The translations under genes were made by a program, and so were the position numbers. Shown here one piece after another: positions 46,401-55,618 of a DNA stretch of 64,000 nt. Location of the stretch: contig DYNM01000003.1 in the NCBI GenBank assembly GCA_020721065.1, positions 1-64,000 on the forward strand. Reading direction: 5' to 3'. This stretch comes from Thiocystis violascens (GTDB taxonomy: Bacteria; Pseudomonadota; Gammaproteobacteria; Chromatiales; Chromatiaceae). Numbering within the stretch: position 1 is the stretch's first letter; every line of letters begins with the position of its first letter. Under the pieces are notes generated by a model. That model was not told the DNA's origin and did not search any database. It saw only the letters and a program-made list of their open reading frames with translations.

Positions 46401-46531
46401 ATAGCACCATTACCGCGCAAGTGACTGGTGATTTTCATTTACCGCCGGGTGGCATTCAATTCGCACTGCCAGCGGAATTGACATTAACGGCAATTCAAAT
46501 AAACCCTAAAAGTGAACTGCACCATGAATAA
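43478..46531 (+). CDS. Large cytosolic glycosidase with carbohydrate-binding and discoidin-like domains
   Basis: A 1017-residue protein without a signal peptide. Residues 1-155 form a beta-sandwich carbohydrate-binding-like domain (GGGGFVVARR, FEFKLIDPSGANVW). Residues about 165-280 resemble a coagulation factor 5/8 (discoidin) domain. The rest, from about 560, is a six-hairpin glycosidase fold with YTRSWIRDGAGM near 607 and EVGW-like acidic segments around HSYWDDFWALRG. The fold is that of glucoamylase-type enzymes, so an alpha-glucan substrate is plausible, but the specificity is not shown. The start has only a weak ribosome-binding site. The stop overlaps the start of the CNP1-like gene. 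Confidence 0.8.
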   Translation: MHTQLLDAFSNLAIWSPITSGQAQLTLTPDINAAAPAMQLDFDFAGGGGFVVARRELSLQLPDSYAFLLDIRADAPANAFEFKLIDPSGANVWRYRDEHFNFLTDWQTLRIPNRAIEFGWGPAGGGSAGAIGALEIVIAAGPGGQGQVWLANLRLEDRTPSQLPLLRASSGDPAAVLDGTATTCWRPELVPAQLTVDFQEERDFGGLLLHWQESTAREFAVHTSSDGDTWCERYTAPHAAGRCNPVYLPNSSARYLRLTVAAPAGAPLPGLIALELQADAFSRSQHDFFHHLAAIAPRGRYPRWLSREQSYWTPVDVPDGAVAALFNEDGAVEVTRAGCMIEPLLTVSTATGTQVVTWAECDIQPALLTPPLPIPQSRWRWREGERALELTVTACASREISSPFSKQNEDSTIWLNLRYHLQNQGTTPLQIGIHAALRPFQVSPAWQGWRDIGGVSPIRELAWRDGAVWVNGALTLVPLTAPSGFGAAAFDEGLISDYLAAATLPTAQAVSDPFGFASGALRFDVTLAPGAAAEVLLTAPMTPALERPTNWQPAPFAHAQTQWSAALNAVSFELPPAALDYFHACQGALAHILMTRDGAALQPGARRYTRSWIRDGAGMVAALLRFGRAPEAAAFIRWYAPFQAPDGNVPCCVDATGADWLPEHDSHGQLIFVVADYYRFTGDRQLVVDLWPAVQRAVAYLQHLRAQRLTAEYQNGERQACFGLLPESVSHEGYLAHPVHSYWDDFWALRGLKDAVQLAQVMAETTLAQEWTTLRDDFAATLHASLACTLREREIEFLPGSVEWADPDPTATANALTLIDDLHALPNAVLQRSFDLFMERFRAMHGATPVAWTNYTPYEIRIIGALVRLHRRDEAHELAQFFLSERRPPVWNQWPEIAWRDPQAPGHQGDLPHTWISAEYCLAFRDLFVYEREIDQALVIGAGIPAAWLASGAIVIHGLPTAYGTLNLTLRPAIDSTITAQVTGDFHLPPGGIQFALPAELTLTAIQINPKSELHHE

Positions 46532-47066
46532 TACCAAAGTGCTTTGGTTATGCGCGTTAATAACGCTGGCAAATACAACAATGGCAGCGGAAGATTCCTT
46601 TTTACCGAATATGCAGCGCACTCCAGCAGAAATAAACCTTGACAGTCCGCAGCAACAAGACCTTGTTTTAGCATTACCGGCGTGGCCGCGTGACCAAGAT
46701 TTATTAGAATTAACGCTCGATGGCGCAGCGTCGCCATTTCGTTATTTCATAGATCGCCAGCAACTCTTAATTGATAAAAATAGCGTTGTGCGCTACGTCA
46801 TCGTAATTGAAAGTCGCAGCGGCGGACGCAATGTTGCTTATGAGGGCATTCGTTGCAGCGCCAAAGGTCAAGCCAAAACATTCGCTTATGGTGCAAGCAA
46901 TCAATTCGTTGTTTTAACTGATGCGCAATGGGAACCGCTCGCCACTGCCGCCAGTTTACACTATCAACAGGAATTATGGCGCTTTCACTTTTGCAATGCG
47001 CTTGAATTCCGCCCGCGTTCTAAAACCGATATTCTTCACAGCCTCACGGCGCAACGCGCCCACTAA
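46524..47066 (+). CDS. CNP1-like family exported protein
   Basis: A 180-residue protein with a signal peptide (about 1-21, ending TMA). The family signature is RYVIVIESRSGGRNVAYEGIRC near residues 90-110. It matches the CNP1-like family of periplasmic proteins found in beta- and gammaproteobacteria, whose function is not known. The start at ATG 46524 overlaps the end of the glycosidase gene by 8 bases; an earlier in-frame start at 46512 would add four residues. prlC follows 21 bases downstream. Confidence 0.8.
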   Translation: MNNTKVLWLCALITLANTTMAAEDSFLPNMQRTPAEINLDSPQQQDLVLALPAWPRDQDLLELTLDGAASPFRYFIDRQQLLIDKNSVVRYVIVIESRSGGRNVAYEGIRCSAKGQAKTFAYGASNQFVVLTDAQWEPLATAASLHYQQELWRFHFCNALEFRPRSKTDILHSLTAQRAH

Positions 47067-47087
47067 CACAACCTTGTGATTCTTTTT

Positions 47088-49127
47088 ATGACCAACACCA
47101 ATCCGTTAATTGAACTTTCTGTATTACCTGCATTCACTGCGATTCGCCCTGAACAGATTGAACCCGCACTTGATGCGCATTTGGCAGCTTGTCGCGCCTG
47201 TATTGCAGATTTAACCGCAACTGTGACTGCGCCAACGTGGGAAAATTTCGTTGAACCATTAGATGAAGCAGATGATCGCTTAAATCGTAGCTGGTCGCCG
47301 GTGGGTCATTTGAATGGCGTGCTCAATTCTGAAGAACTGCGGGCAGCGTATAACGCTTGTTTACCAAAACTGAGCGCGTATGGCACCGAAGTTGGACAAA
47401 ATGAAGCCTTATTTCATGCGTATCAAAGCATCGCAGCGCAGGATGATTTGAATACGGCACAACGCCAAGTCATTGATAACGCGCTGCGTGATTTTCATTT
47501 GTCTGGCGTTGCGTTACCCGCTGACAAAAAGGCGCGTTATAAAGCCATCAATCAAGAATTATCACAATTAACCAGCACCTTTGCTGAGAACGTGCTGGAT
47601 GCCACCAATGCGTGGAGCAAGTTAATCACTGATTCCGCGCAATTATCGGGCTTACCAGAATCAGCATTGGGATTAGCGCGACACAATGCGGCACAACACG
47701 GAGAAGACGGCTGGCGCTTTACTTTAGACATGCCATCTTATTTACCAATAATGATGTATGCCGATGATCGAGAATTGCGGTTTGACTGTTATCAAGCCTT
47801 TTGCACTCGCGCATCTGAGCAAGGTCCACACGCTGGTCAATGGGATAATAGCGAGAATTTAGAGCGCATTTTGGCATTGCGCTATGAATTAGCGCAATTA
47901 TTGGGTTTTGCCAATTGCGCCGAGCGTTCATTAGCGACCAAGATGGCGCGTTCACCTGCTGAAGTATTGGCATTTCTCAATGATTTAGCGCAGCGTTCCG
48001 TACCGCAGGCGCGACGTGAATTGGCGGAATTAACTGCATTTGCGCAAGAGCGTTATGGCGTTGCGACATTGGAACCTTGGGATATTGCTTATTACGCCGA
48101 AAAGCTGCGGGTTGAGCGTTATCAAATCAGTCAAGAAGAATTGCGCCCTTATTTCTCTTTATCACGGGTATTGTCTGGTTTATTTAATGTTGTGGAGCGG
48201 CTGTTTGGAATTCGTGTGCAGGAAGTGACTGATTTTGAAACCTATCATCCTGATGTGCGCTTTTTTGAAATTATAGACAGCACTTCCAAGCAAATACGCG
48301 GACAGTTTTATCTTGATCCTTTTGCGCGACAACAAAAACGCGGCGGGGCATGGATGGATGTGTGCGTGAATCGCTTGCGCAGTTCACAGCGAGAACAACT
48401 TCCGGTGGCGTATTTGGTATGCAATTTTCCGCCACCAGTGGGCAATACGCCGTCATTATTAACGCATCAAGATGTACAAACGTTGTTTCACGAATTCGGA
48501 CACGGGCTGCATCATTTATTAACGAAAATTGATTATCCTGGTGTGGCGGGTATTAACGGCGTTCCTTGGGATGCAGTTGAATTGCCGAGTCAGTTTTTGG
48601 AGAATTGGTGCTGGGAACGGGAATCACTGAATTTATTTGCAGCGCATTGGGAAACTGGCACACCGCTGCCTGATCAATTATTCGAGCGCATGATTGCAGC
48701 TAAAAATTTTCAATCGGCAATGCAGATGGTGCGGCAATTGGAATTCGCGTTATTTGATTTTCGGGTGCATTTAGAATATGACCCAGCTTGCGGAGCGCGG
48801 ATTCTCGAATTGATTGCGCAGGTGCGCGAACAAGTTGCTGTCATTCAGCCGCCGGCATTTAATCGGTTTGCGCACAGTTTTTCCCATATTTTTGCTGGCG
48901 GTTATGCCGCAGGATATTACAGCTATAAATGGGCGGAGGTGTTATCTGCTGATGCGTTTTCGTTGTTTGAAGAACAGGGCGTGTTTAATGCAGCAACAGG
49001 ACGCGCTTTTTGCCAATACATTCTTGAGCGCGGCGGTTCTGAAGCGGCGATGAATTTGTATATTCAATTTCGCGGACGCGAACCGAATACAGCAGCGTTA
49101 TTGCGACGTACTGGAATTGCAGCGTAG
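47088..49127 (+). CDS. prlC: Oligopeptidase A (M3 family)
   Basis: A 679-residue cytosolic zinc peptidase that degrades short peptides, including cleaved signal peptides. The zinc site is in LFHEFGHGLHHLL (first His near 468) with the third ligand Glu in ENWCWERE about 25 residues later. Other family features are GRAFCQYILERGGS and the C-terminal YIQFRGREPNTAALLR. I start at ATG 47088; a GTG at 47076 would add four residues. It may be read together with the CNP1-like gene. Confidence 0.95.
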   Translation: MTNTNPLIELSVLPAFTAIRPEQIEPALDAHLAACRACIADLTATVTAPTWENFVEPLDEADDRLNRSWSPVGHLNGVLNSEELRAAYNACLPKLSAYGTEVGQNEALFHAYQSIAAQDDLNTAQRQVIDNALRDFHLSGVALPADKKARYKAINQELSQLTSTFAENVLDATNAWSKLITDSAQLSGLPESALGLARHNAAQHGEDGWRFTLDMPSYLPIMMYADDRELRFDCYQAFCTRASEQGPHAGQWDNSENLERILALRYELAQLLGFANCAERSLATKMARSPAEVLAFLNDLAQRSVPQARRELAELTAFAQERYGVATLEPWDIAYYAEKLRVERYQISQEELRPYFSLSRVLSGLFNVVERLFGIRVQEVTDFETYHPDVRFFEIIDSTSKQIRGQFYLDPFARQQKRGGAWMDVCVNRLRSSQREQLPVAYLVCNFPPPVGNTPSLLTHQDVQTLFHEFGHGLHHLLTKIDYPGVAGINGVPWDAVELPSQFLENWCWERESLNLFAAHWETGTPLPDQLFERMIAAKNFQSAMQMVRQLEFALFDFRVHLEYDPACGARILELIAQVREQVAVIQPPAFNRFAHSFSHIFAGGYAAGYYSYKWAEVLSADAFSLFEEQGVFNAATGRAFCQYILERGGSEAAMNLYIQFRGREPNTAALLRRTGIAA

Positions 49128-49224
49128 CTGTTGCGCACTGCTATACTTGACGAATGTGACAGCAATTGATGATGTCACAATTGCTGCTCCACGCACCTAA
49201 GATCACTTTTAAGAATCTCAATCT

Positions 49225-49707
49225 ATGCGAATAATGAAATCACCTATGACGCCACCATTCATTCTTTGGCTTTTAATGCTGATGGCGGTGTTATTTTCTG
49301 GCTGCGCTACCAAAAGCGTTAATAACGATTGGAGTCAACAACGTAAAGAAGTTGTGCAAACGGGTTTGGCGCAAATTGGGACACCTTATGTATATGGCGG
49401 TAAAAATCCCAATACGGGTTTTGATTGTAGTGGTTTAACGCAATATGCGTATCAAGCAGCGGGAGTGTCTATTCCGCGTATGGCGCGGGAACAACAACGC
49501 GCAGCAAAGCCAGTGAAGAAAGGCATTCCGCGCCCCGGTGATATGGTGTTTTTTGAAACAAAACCGGGTGTTTATCATGTCGGTTTAATGGTCGATCAAG
49601 AGCGGTTTGTTCATGCTTCCACATCGCGCCAACAGGTGAAAATTGACCGTTTGAAAACGCCATATTGGACGGCGCGTTATCTGGGTGCAGGCACCTATCT
49701 CAACTGA
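49225..49707 (+). CDS. NlpC/P60-family lipoprotein (cell-wall endopeptidase)
   Basis: A 160-residue lipoprotein with a signal peptide and lipobox VLFSGC (lipidated Cys27). It then has an NlpC/P60 domain with catalytic Cys68 in GFDCSGLTQYAY and His near 117 in YHVGLMV, followed by a further His in FVHAS. Such enzymes cut the D-Glu-mDAP bond in peptidoglycan from the outer membrane, as Spr/MepS and NlpC do. It is a single gene between prlC and the HiPIP gene. Confidence 0.92.
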   Translation: MRIMKSPMTPPFILWLLMLMAVLFSGCATKSVNNDWSQQRKEVVQTGLAQIGTPYVYGGKNPNTGFDCSGLTQYAYQAAGVSIPRMAREQQRAAKPVKKGIPRPGDMVFFETKPGVYHVGLMVDQERFVHASTSRQQVKIDRLKTPYWTARYLGAGTYLN

Positions 49708-49710
49708 CCA

Positions 49711-49798
49711 CTACAGCGCAAGTGACTCGTATTTTTTGCGCTCCTGTAGCACAATGTCAGACGCCTTCCGGCGACTGGCTGGAAGGGTTGCAGAACCC
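49711..49798 (+). promoter_or_regulatory. Series of hairpins in front of the HiPIP gene
   Basis: Three inverted repeats lie in a row: ctacag-cgcaa paired with ttgcg-ctgtag (49711-49749), ccttcc/ggaagg (49764-49786) and gggtt/aaccc (49785-49798). The last two share two bases and would compete. There is no T tract after the first, so it is not a simple terminator. The role is unknown; mRNA stability or leader control of the iron-sulfur gene is possible. Confidence 0.4.
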
Positions 49799-49832
49799 AT
49801 AACCGTATCGATTATTTTTAGGAGTGACATCA

Positions 49833-50195
49833 ATGTCCGATCAGCCAATCAGTCAAAGCCGTCGCGACGCCGTTAAAGTGATGTTGGGCACCGCAGTTGC
49901 GATCCCAATGATCAACTTAGTCGGCTTTGGCACCGCTCACGCTGCCGCGCCAGCCAACGCCGTGACGCCTGATGACCCCACCGCACAGGCATTGAAGTAC
50001 AGCCAAGATGCAACGCAGTCGATTCGTGATAGCGCCGCTCGTCCAGGTGCGCCGACCAGTGAACAACATTGCGCAACCTGCATGTTCATGCTGGCTGACC
50101 AAGGCGAAGGCGATTGGAAAGGCTGCTCGCTGTTCCCCGGCAAGTTGATTAACGTCAACGGCTGGTGCTCCTCTTGGACGCTTAAGGCCGGCTAA
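49833..50195 (+). CDS. hip: High-potential iron-sulfur protein (HiPIP) precursor
   Basis: A 120-residue precursor with a Tat signal (SRRDAVK, Arg10-Arg11) and a likely cut after AHA at 37, giving a mature protein of 83 residues. The four cluster ligands Cys80, Cys83, Cys98 and Cys112 have spacing x2-x14-x13, the same as in the Allochromatium vinosum protein. HiPIP is a periplasmic electron donor to the reaction-centre cytochrome in purple bacteria. ATG 49833 is chosen because TAGGAG lies 8 bases upstream; a GTG at 49824 is too close to it. It is monocistronic, with its own terminator. Confidence 0.95.
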   Translation: MSDQPISQSRRDAVKVMLGTAVAIPMINLVGFGTAHAAAPANAVTPDDPTAQALKYSQDATQSIRDSAARPGAPTSEQHCATCMFMLADQGEGDWKGCSLFPGKLINVNGWCSSWTLKAG

Positions 50196-50233
50196 GTTTT
50201 CGCTGCCACGCTTCTCCAAAGCGAGTTCAAAAA

Positions 50234-50255
50234 CGGGGCCGCTGGTCCCGTTTTT
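50234..50255 (+). terminator. Terminator after HiPIP gene
   Basis: A 7-bp stem (cggggcc/ggtcccg, one G-T pair) with a three-base loop, followed by five T. Confidence 0.85.
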
Positions 50256-50281
50256 CATTCTCTGGTTTTTATAAAAAATTG

Positions 50282-51112
50282 ATGACTATTTCGCGCAAGC
50301 CCATTCCACCATTTCAAGCCACTCCAGAGCCTACGGCAGCACTGTCGCATTGGCGGCTCGCACTGCTGCGCGGCACCATTTGGGGGCTGCACGGCATGAT
50401 TTACGCGCCGTTGTTTACTGGTTTGACCGAGCTGTTAAAAAGTCTCGGCGTGGGTGCGCCCACGCCAGTCATCGCCGCCACCATCACCGGCACCATCACC
50501 GCCGTGCTTTACGGAGCGCGTGAAATCTCATTGATGAGTTCCGGCATTGGTGCAGCAATTGGCGTCGTGTTATTGATCGCGTTAACCGGACCTTTTGCCT
50601 TTCTACAAACAATTTTGATTGCAGCCGTCGTGGCCGCCATCGCCGGACTGACGATCCGATTTCCCACCCGCTGCGCCACCCACGTCGCACCCAAAGCCTT
50701 ATCTGGACTCGCTGCGGGCACCATCGGCGGTCTGATTGTGATGGTGACGGAACGCCAACTCGATGCGCCGCTCAGTTTGAGCGTCGTGCTCGCCATCTTG
50801 GTCAGCGTCAACGGCTTGCTCTATGTATTGACGCTGCGCTGGTGGGTCGCCTTCACCGATCAACTCTGCAACACCATCATTCCCTGTTATATCGCGGAGG
50901 CATCCATCATGGCGTTATTGGCAAGCGTGGCTGCCGGCAGCGTGTGGCTGGTCAGCGGACCATTGACCGATGCCGAAGGACTGTGGTGGCAAACCGCCAG
51001 TCTCGGAATGCACGCCCAGCTCGTGCCCGCCATCGTCGGCGGCATCGTCGGCGGCAGCGTTGCCGGCATGATTTTTGAGTTATTCCGCCTGTCTTGGGTC
51101 AGTGACCTGTAA
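50282..51112 (+). CDS. Polytopic membrane protein of unknown function
   Basis: A 276-residue protein with about seven or eight hydrophobic helices, rich in Gly, Ala and Ile. Recurrent glycine patterns such as AAGTIGGLIV and IVGGIVGGSVAGMIFEL look like helix packing or a repeated small-residue motif. The N-terminal 30 residues are polar. I do not recognise the family and see no catalytic or metal motif. It lies between the HiPIP terminator and rlmE, whose start is 5 bases after its stop, so it is co-transcribed with rlmE. Transport or a structural role cannot be separated. Confidence 0.75.
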   Translation: MTISRKPIPPFQATPEPTAALSHWRLALLRGTIWGLHGMIYAPLFTGLTELLKSLGVGAPTPVIAATITGTITAVLYGAREISLMSSGIGAAIGVVLLIALTGPFAFLQTILIAAVVAAIAGLTIRFPTRCATHVAPKALSGLAAGTIGGLIVMVTERQLDAPLSLSVVLAILVSVNGLLYVLTLRWWVAFTDQLCNTIIPCYIAEASIMALLASVAAGSVWLVSGPLTDAEGLWWQTASLGMHAQLVPAIVGGIVGGSVAGMIFELFRLSWVSDL

Positions 51113-51117
51113 TTGCG

Positions 51118-51750
51118 ATGGCAAAAAGCAAATCCAGTCGGCGCTGGCTCGACCGGCACGTCAACGACCCCTACGTCAAACAATCGCTGCGGGACGGCTA
51201 TCGCTCCCGCGCCGCGTATAAACTGCTGGAATTACAAGAGAAAGAACGCATTTTGCAGCCCGGCACCCGCGTGCTGGATTTGGGTGCTGCGCCGGGCAGT
51301 TGGTCACAGATCGCCCGCCGTCTCGTCGGCCCGACTGGCTGCGTGATCGCGCTTGATCTGTTGCCGCTGGAACCGCTGCCGGAGGTGCAATTCATACAGG
51401 GCGATTTCCGCGAAGACGCAGTGCTGGCGCAACTGCGGGAGTTGATTGGCAACCAACGGCTGGACGTGGTGTTGTCGGACATGGCACCCAATATCACCGG
51501 CACGACGGTGGTTGACCAAGCGCGGATGGTCTATTTATTGGAATTGGCGCTGGCGCTGGCGCAGGAACAGCTCAAACCCAACGGCGCACTGATTCTGAAA
51601 GCATTTCAAGGCGAAGGCTTTGATACTTTTTTGCACGAGCTGCGCGGCAGTTTTACGCGAGTGGCGCAGCGCAAACCGCTGGCATCTCGCGCCGAAAGTC
51701 GGGAGATTTATCTGGTAGCGCGTGGATTTAAAGCATCATCTCGTTCTTAA
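51118..51750 (+). CDS. rlmE: 23S rRNA (uridine2552-2'-O)-methyltransferase
   Basis: A 210-residue FtsJ/RrmJ enzyme. It starts with SSRRWLDRHVNDPYVKQ and YRSRAAYKLLEL, with the catalytic Lys in the latter. The SAM site VLDLGAAPGSWSQ and the motif VLSDMAPNITG follow, then the second catalytic Lys in LILKAFQGEGF. It methylates U2552 late in 50S assembly. As in many gammaproteobacteria it is followed by ftsH. Confidence 0.95.
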   Translation: MAKSKSSRRWLDRHVNDPYVKQSLRDGYRSRAAYKLLELQEKERILQPGTRVLDLGAAPGSWSQIARRLVGPTGCVIALDLLPLEPLPEVQFIQGDFREDAVLAQLRELIGNQRLDVVLSDMAPNITGTTVVDQARMVYLLELALALAQEQLKPNGALILKAFQGEGFDTFLHELRGSFTRVAQRKPLASRAESREIYLVARGFKASSRS

Positions 51751-51820
51751 ATAGCGGCGCTGCGACGCAATGTCGCCACACTGTTTTGCAATTGATCATT
51801 AAACAAAAAGGCTGACTGCG

Positions 51821-53716
51821 ATGAGTGATATGGCAAAAAATCTACTGTTATGGGTCGTCATCGCCATTGTGCTGATGTCTGTATTTAATAATTTCACCAC
51901 CGTTCAAACTGCGCCGCGTACATTGAATTATTCAGATTTTATTGCGCAAGTGAAACAGAGCGCAGTGCGCGAGGTAATGATTCAAGGACGCTTAATTGAA
52001 GGCGTCACTGCTTCCGGTCAACGCTTCAAAACTTACAGCCCCGGCGATGATGGTTTGGTTGGTGATTTATTGAACAATCATGTTGTGATTAAAGCAGAAT
52101 CACCACCTAAACAGTCCATTTTAATGCAGATTTTAATTAACTGGTTTCCGCTGTTAATTCTAGTGGTGATTTGGATTTTCTTCATGCGGCAAATGCAAGG
52201 CGGTTCTGGCGGACGGAGTGCGATGTCATTCGGTAAAAGTCGGGCGCGGCTATTGTCAGAAGATCAGATTAAAGTGACTTTTCAAGATGTCGCAGGTGCA
52301 GAAGAAGCGAAAGAAGAAGTCGTTGAAATGGTCGATTTTTTGCGCGATCCCAGCAAATTCCAAAAGCTCGGCGGCAAAATCCCCAAAGGCGTGTTGATGG
52401 TGGGCCCGCCCGGCACCGGTAAAACTTTGCTGGCGCGTGCAATTGCGGGTGAAGCGAAGGTGCCATTTTTCAATATCTCTGGCTCCGATTTTGTGGAAAT
52501 GTTCGTCGGTGTGGGCGCATCGCGGGTACGCGATATGTTTGACCAAGCCAAGAAACAAGCGCCGTGCATTATTTTCATTGATGAAATTGACGCCGTGGGA
52601 CGCCATCGCGGTGCGGGTTTGGGCGGCGGTCACGATGAACGTGAGCAAACCTTGAATCAATTGCTGGTGGAAATGGACGGTTTTGAGGGCAGCGAGGGCG
52701 TGATTGTGATCGCAGCGACCAATCGTCCTGATGTGCTTGATCCCGCATTGTTGCGTCCCGGACGCTTTGATCGGCAGGTGGTGGTGCCATTGCCAGACGT
52801 GCGCGGACGCGAGCAGATATTGAAAGTTCACATGCGCAAAATTCCAGCCGCAGAAGATGTGAAAGCGTCGATTTTGGCACGCGGAACGCCCGGTTTTTCT
52901 GGTGCTGATTTAGCCAATTTAATTAACGAAGCGGCATTATTTGCTGCGCGTTCTAATAAGAAATTGGTGGAAATGGGCGATATGGAAAAAGCCAAGGATA
53001 AAATTATGATGGGCGCAGAACGGCGCTCCATGGTGATGTCCGAGGATGAAAAACGAATGACCGCGTATCACGAAGCGGGGCATGTGATTGTTGGGCGTTT
53101 AGTTCCCGCACATGATCCGGTGCATAAGGTGAGCATTATTCCGCGTGGGCGAGCGTTGGGAGTGACGTTATTTTTACCTGACGGTGATCGGTTTAGTTAT
53201 AGCAAAGAGCGTTTAGAAAGTAGCATTGCGGGATTGTTTGGTGGGCGTCTCGCTGAAGAACTTGTTTATGGCGCTGAATGCGTGACTACTGGAGCACAAA
53301 ACGATATTCATCGCGCTACGGAAATCGCTCGCAATATGGTCACGAAATGGGGGTTATCTGCCAAGTTAGGACCATTAACCTATAGCGATGAACAGCAAGA
53401 AGTGTTTCTCGGTCATTCGGTGGCGCAGCACAAAAGCGTATCCGATGAAACCACGCATTTAATTGATGAGGAAATCCGCGTGTTTATTGAGCGCAATTAT
53501 GAGCGGGCGCGGCATATTTTGCTCGATCACATGGAACAATTACATGCGATGGTGGCGGCGTTAATGAAATACGAGACGATTGATGCACACCAAATTGAGG
53601 ACATCATGGCGGGACGGACGCCGCGTCCGCCGAAGAATTGGGATGATGATGCGTTGCCGACGGTGACGCCGCGCAGCAAGGCGCCCGATGCGGATGCTGC
53701 CGCGCAGGGGTGTTGA
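51821..53716 (+). CDS. ftsH: ATP-dependent zinc metalloprotease FtsH
   Basis: A 631-residue inner-membrane protease with helices at about 7-23 and 103-122 flanking a periplasmic part. It has an AAA+ domain with Walker A GPPGTGKT and Walker [12 protein letters not shown], the pore motif region, [22 protein letters not shown], and a zinc site YHEAGHVIV. It degrades misfolded membrane proteins and regulatory targets. glmM starts 3 bases after its stop; folP, which separates them in E. coli, is missing. Confidence 0.97.
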   Translation: MSDMAKNLLLWVVIAIVLMSVFNNFTTVQTAPRTLNYSDFIAQVKQSAVREVMIQGRLIEGVTASGQRFKTYSPGDDGLVGDLLNNHVVIKAESPPKQSILMQILINWFPLLILVVIWIFFMRQMQGGSGGRSAMSFGKSRARLLSEDQIKVTFQDVAGAEEAKEEVVEMVDFLRDPSKFQKLGGKIPKGVLMVGPPGTGKTLLARAIAGEAKVPFFNISGSDFVEMFVGVGASRVRDMFDQAKKQAPCIIFIDEIDAVGRHRGAGLGGGHDEREQTLNQLLVEMDGFEGSEGVIVIAATNRPDVLDPALLRPGRFDRQVVVPLPDVRGREQILKVHMRKIPAAEDVKASILARGTPGFSGADLANLINEAALFAARSNKKLVEMGDMEKAKDKIMMGAERRSMVMSEDEKRMTAYHEAGHVIVGRLVPAHDPVHKVSIIPRGRALGVTLFLPDGDRFSYSKERLESSIAGLFGGRLAEELVYGAECVTTGAQNDIHRATEIARNMVTKWGLSAKLGPLTYSDEQQEVFLGHSVAQHKSVSDETTHLIDEEIRVFIERNYERARHILLDHMEQLHAMVAALMKYETIDAHQIEDIMAGRTPRPPKNWDDDALPTVTPRSKAPDADAAAQGC

Positions 53717-53719
53717 GCG

Positions 53720-55057
53720 ATGCGCCATTATTTCGGCACCGATGGGATTCGGGGGCGCGTGGGTGAGGGTTATATCACGCCGGATTTTGTGTTGAAGCTG
53801 GGCTGGGCGGCGGGGCGCGTACTCGGTCAAGGACGCGGTAAGATATTGATTGGCAAGGATACGCGGCTGTCTGGCTATATGTTTGAGTCGGCGTTGGAGG
53901 CTGGTTTGGTCGCAGCCGGTGTCAACGTTCGCCTGCTCGGACCGATGAGCACGCCCGGCGTGGCGTATCTCACCCGCACCTTTCGCGCCAGCGCGGGCAT
54001 CGTGATTACTGCGTCGCACAATCCCTATCAAGACAACGGCATCAAATTCTTCTCGGCCGAAGGCGACAAGCTGCCGGACGACGTGGAGCTGGCGATTGAG
54101 GCGACCTTGGCGCAGCCGCTGCGCACGGTTGACTCCAGCGCGTTGGGCAAGGTGCAGCGGGTGGAGGACGCCGGCGGGCGTTATATCGAATTTTGCAAAA
54201 GCACGATTCCGGCGACGATGAATTTTCGTGGGCTAAAACTCGTCGTCGATTGCGCGAATGGTGCGACTTACAACACTGCGCCTTATGTCTTTGAGGAGCT
54301 GGGCGCAACGGTGGTGCGGTTTGGCACCGAGCCAGACGGTTTTAATATCAACCGCGATCTCGGCTCCACCAAACCCGAAACGCTGTGTCGGCTGGTGGTG
54401 GCGGAAGGCGCAGATTTGGGCATTGCCTTTGATGGCGACGGCGACCGCGTGTTGATGTGCGATGCCAGCGGACAACTGTTCGACGGCGACCAACTCCTTT
54501 ATATCATTGCGAAATCGCGCTATCTCAGCGGCGCACTGCGTGGCGCAGTGGTCGGCACCGTGATGAGCAATCTCGGTTTAGAACACGCGCTGCAACGGCT
54601 CGGCATCTCCTTTGTGCGCACCAAGGTTGGCGACCGCTACATCATGGAGCAGCTCAAGCGCGATGACGGCATTCTCGGCGGTGAACCGTCCGGGCACCTC
54701 ATCTGCCGCGACCGCACCACCACCGGCGACGGCATCATTGCTGCGCTGCAAGTACTCGCCGCGCTCAACCGCTTGGACAGCACGCTGACTGCGCTGGGCG
54801 CGGAGGTCAAACGCTATCCGCAGGTGCTGATTAACGTGCGCCTCGACAGCCAGCGCGACGTGCTCACTGCGCCGGCGCTGCAAACTGCCGTTGCTGCGGC
54901 GGAGGCGGAATTAGCCGGACAGGGGCGCGTATTGCTGCGAGCGTCGGGAACGGAACCGCTGGTGCGGGTGATGGTGGAAGGTGTTGATGCCGAGCAGGTC
55001 ACGCGGCTGGCGGAACAACTGGCGGCGGTGGTGCAGGCGCAGCTTGGCGCGGCGTGA
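53720..55057 (+). CDS. glmM: Phosphoglucosamine mutase
   Basis: A 445-residue enzyme converting glucosamine-6-phosphate to glucosamine-1-phosphate for peptidoglycan and lipopolysaccharide. It starts [12 protein letters not shown], has the phosphoserine loop [11 protein letters not shown], the metal loop DGDGDR, and the substrate loop GGEPSGHLI; the C-terminal phosphate site [17 protein letters not shown] is intact. It is tightly coupled to ftsH. A possible hairpin terminator follows at 55070. Confidence 0.97.
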   Translation: MRHYFGTDGIRGRVGEGYITPDFVLKLGWAAGRVLGQGRGKILIGKDTRLSGYMFESALEAGLVAAGVNVRLLGPMSTPGVAYLTRTFRASAGIVITASHNPYQDNGIKFFSAEGDKLPDDVELAIEATLAQPLRTVDSSALGKVQRVEDAGGRYIEFCKSTIPATMNFRGLKLVVDCANGATYNTAPYVFEELGATVVRFGTEPDGFNINRDLGSTKPETLCRLVVAEGADLGIAFDGDGDRVLMCDASGQLFDGDQLLYIIAKSRYLSGALRGAVVGTVMSNLGLEHALQRLGISFVRTKVGDRYIMEQLKRDDGILGGEPSGHLICRDRTTTGDGIIAALQVLAALNRLDSTLTALGAEVKRYPQVLINVRLDSQRDVLTAPALQTAVAAAEAELAGQGRVLLRASGTEPLVRVMVEGVDAEQVTRLAEQLAAVVQAQLGAA

Positions 55058-55069
55058 TGCCAGTTAGGT

Positions 55070-55100
55070 GACGCCGGTCAGGAAGCTGGCGCGGCGTCGT
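55070..55100 (+). terminator. Possible terminator after glmM
   Basis: Outer stem gacgcc/ggcgtc with partial pairing inside, followed by only a short TTT. Weak as a terminator, but well placed after glmM. Confidence 0.35.
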
Positions 55101-55137
55101 TTCATTCAATGCGTAAGTTAATTGTTGTGGAAATGCT

Positions 55138-55572
55138 GTGGCTATTGTTAATAAAAGTGCATTGGTTCCTTATTCAGCAGCGCAGATGTTTAATTTAGTG
55201 TATGACGTTGGTTCTTATCCGCGTTTTTTACCTTGGTGCAGCAGTTCACGGGTGCTTTCAGAAACTGATGAACAAATCTGTGGCTTAATTGAAATTGCCC
55301 GCTTGGGTATTCATCAATCATTCAGCACCTGCAATCGTTATGAGCGCGACCGCCGCATGAGTATTGATTTATTAGATGGTCCGTTTCGCAAATTAGCTGG
55401 CGGTTGGGAATTCACAGCGTTACGCGCCAATGCCTCCAAAGTGGAATTAAAACTAGAGTTTGAGTTTTCTGGACGTCTCATTGATAAAGCCTTTGGCACC
55501 GTTTTTAATCAAGTTGCCAATTCGTTAGTGGATGCTTTTTGCAAACGCGCCGATGAAGTCTATCGGAATTGA
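55138..55572 (+). CDS. ratA: RatA/COQ10-family START-domain protein
   Basis: A 144-residue START-like protein. The family pattern includes SALVPYSAAQMFNLVYDVGSYPRFLPWC near the N-terminus (seen as VPYSAAQMFNLVYDV and YPRFLPWC) and the C-terminal FNQVANSLVDAFCKRA. In E. coli RatA was described as a toxin affecting 70S formation; relatives bind ubiquinone and aid respiration, and the second role is at least as likely here. Start GTG at 55138. The gene rnfH, usually next, is missing; bamE follows convergently. Confidence 0.88.
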   Translation: MAIVNKSALVPYSAAQMFNLVYDVGSYPRFLPWCSSSRVLSETDEQICGLIEIARLGIHQSFSTCNRYERDRRMSIDLLDGPFRKLAGGWEFTALRANASKVELKLEFEFSGRLIDKAFGTVFNQVANSLVDAFCKRADEVYRN

Positions 55573-55618
55573 TTTACGCAGGGGCTGGCGCTGAAAATTG
55601 CGCAATGACACGCGGTAA

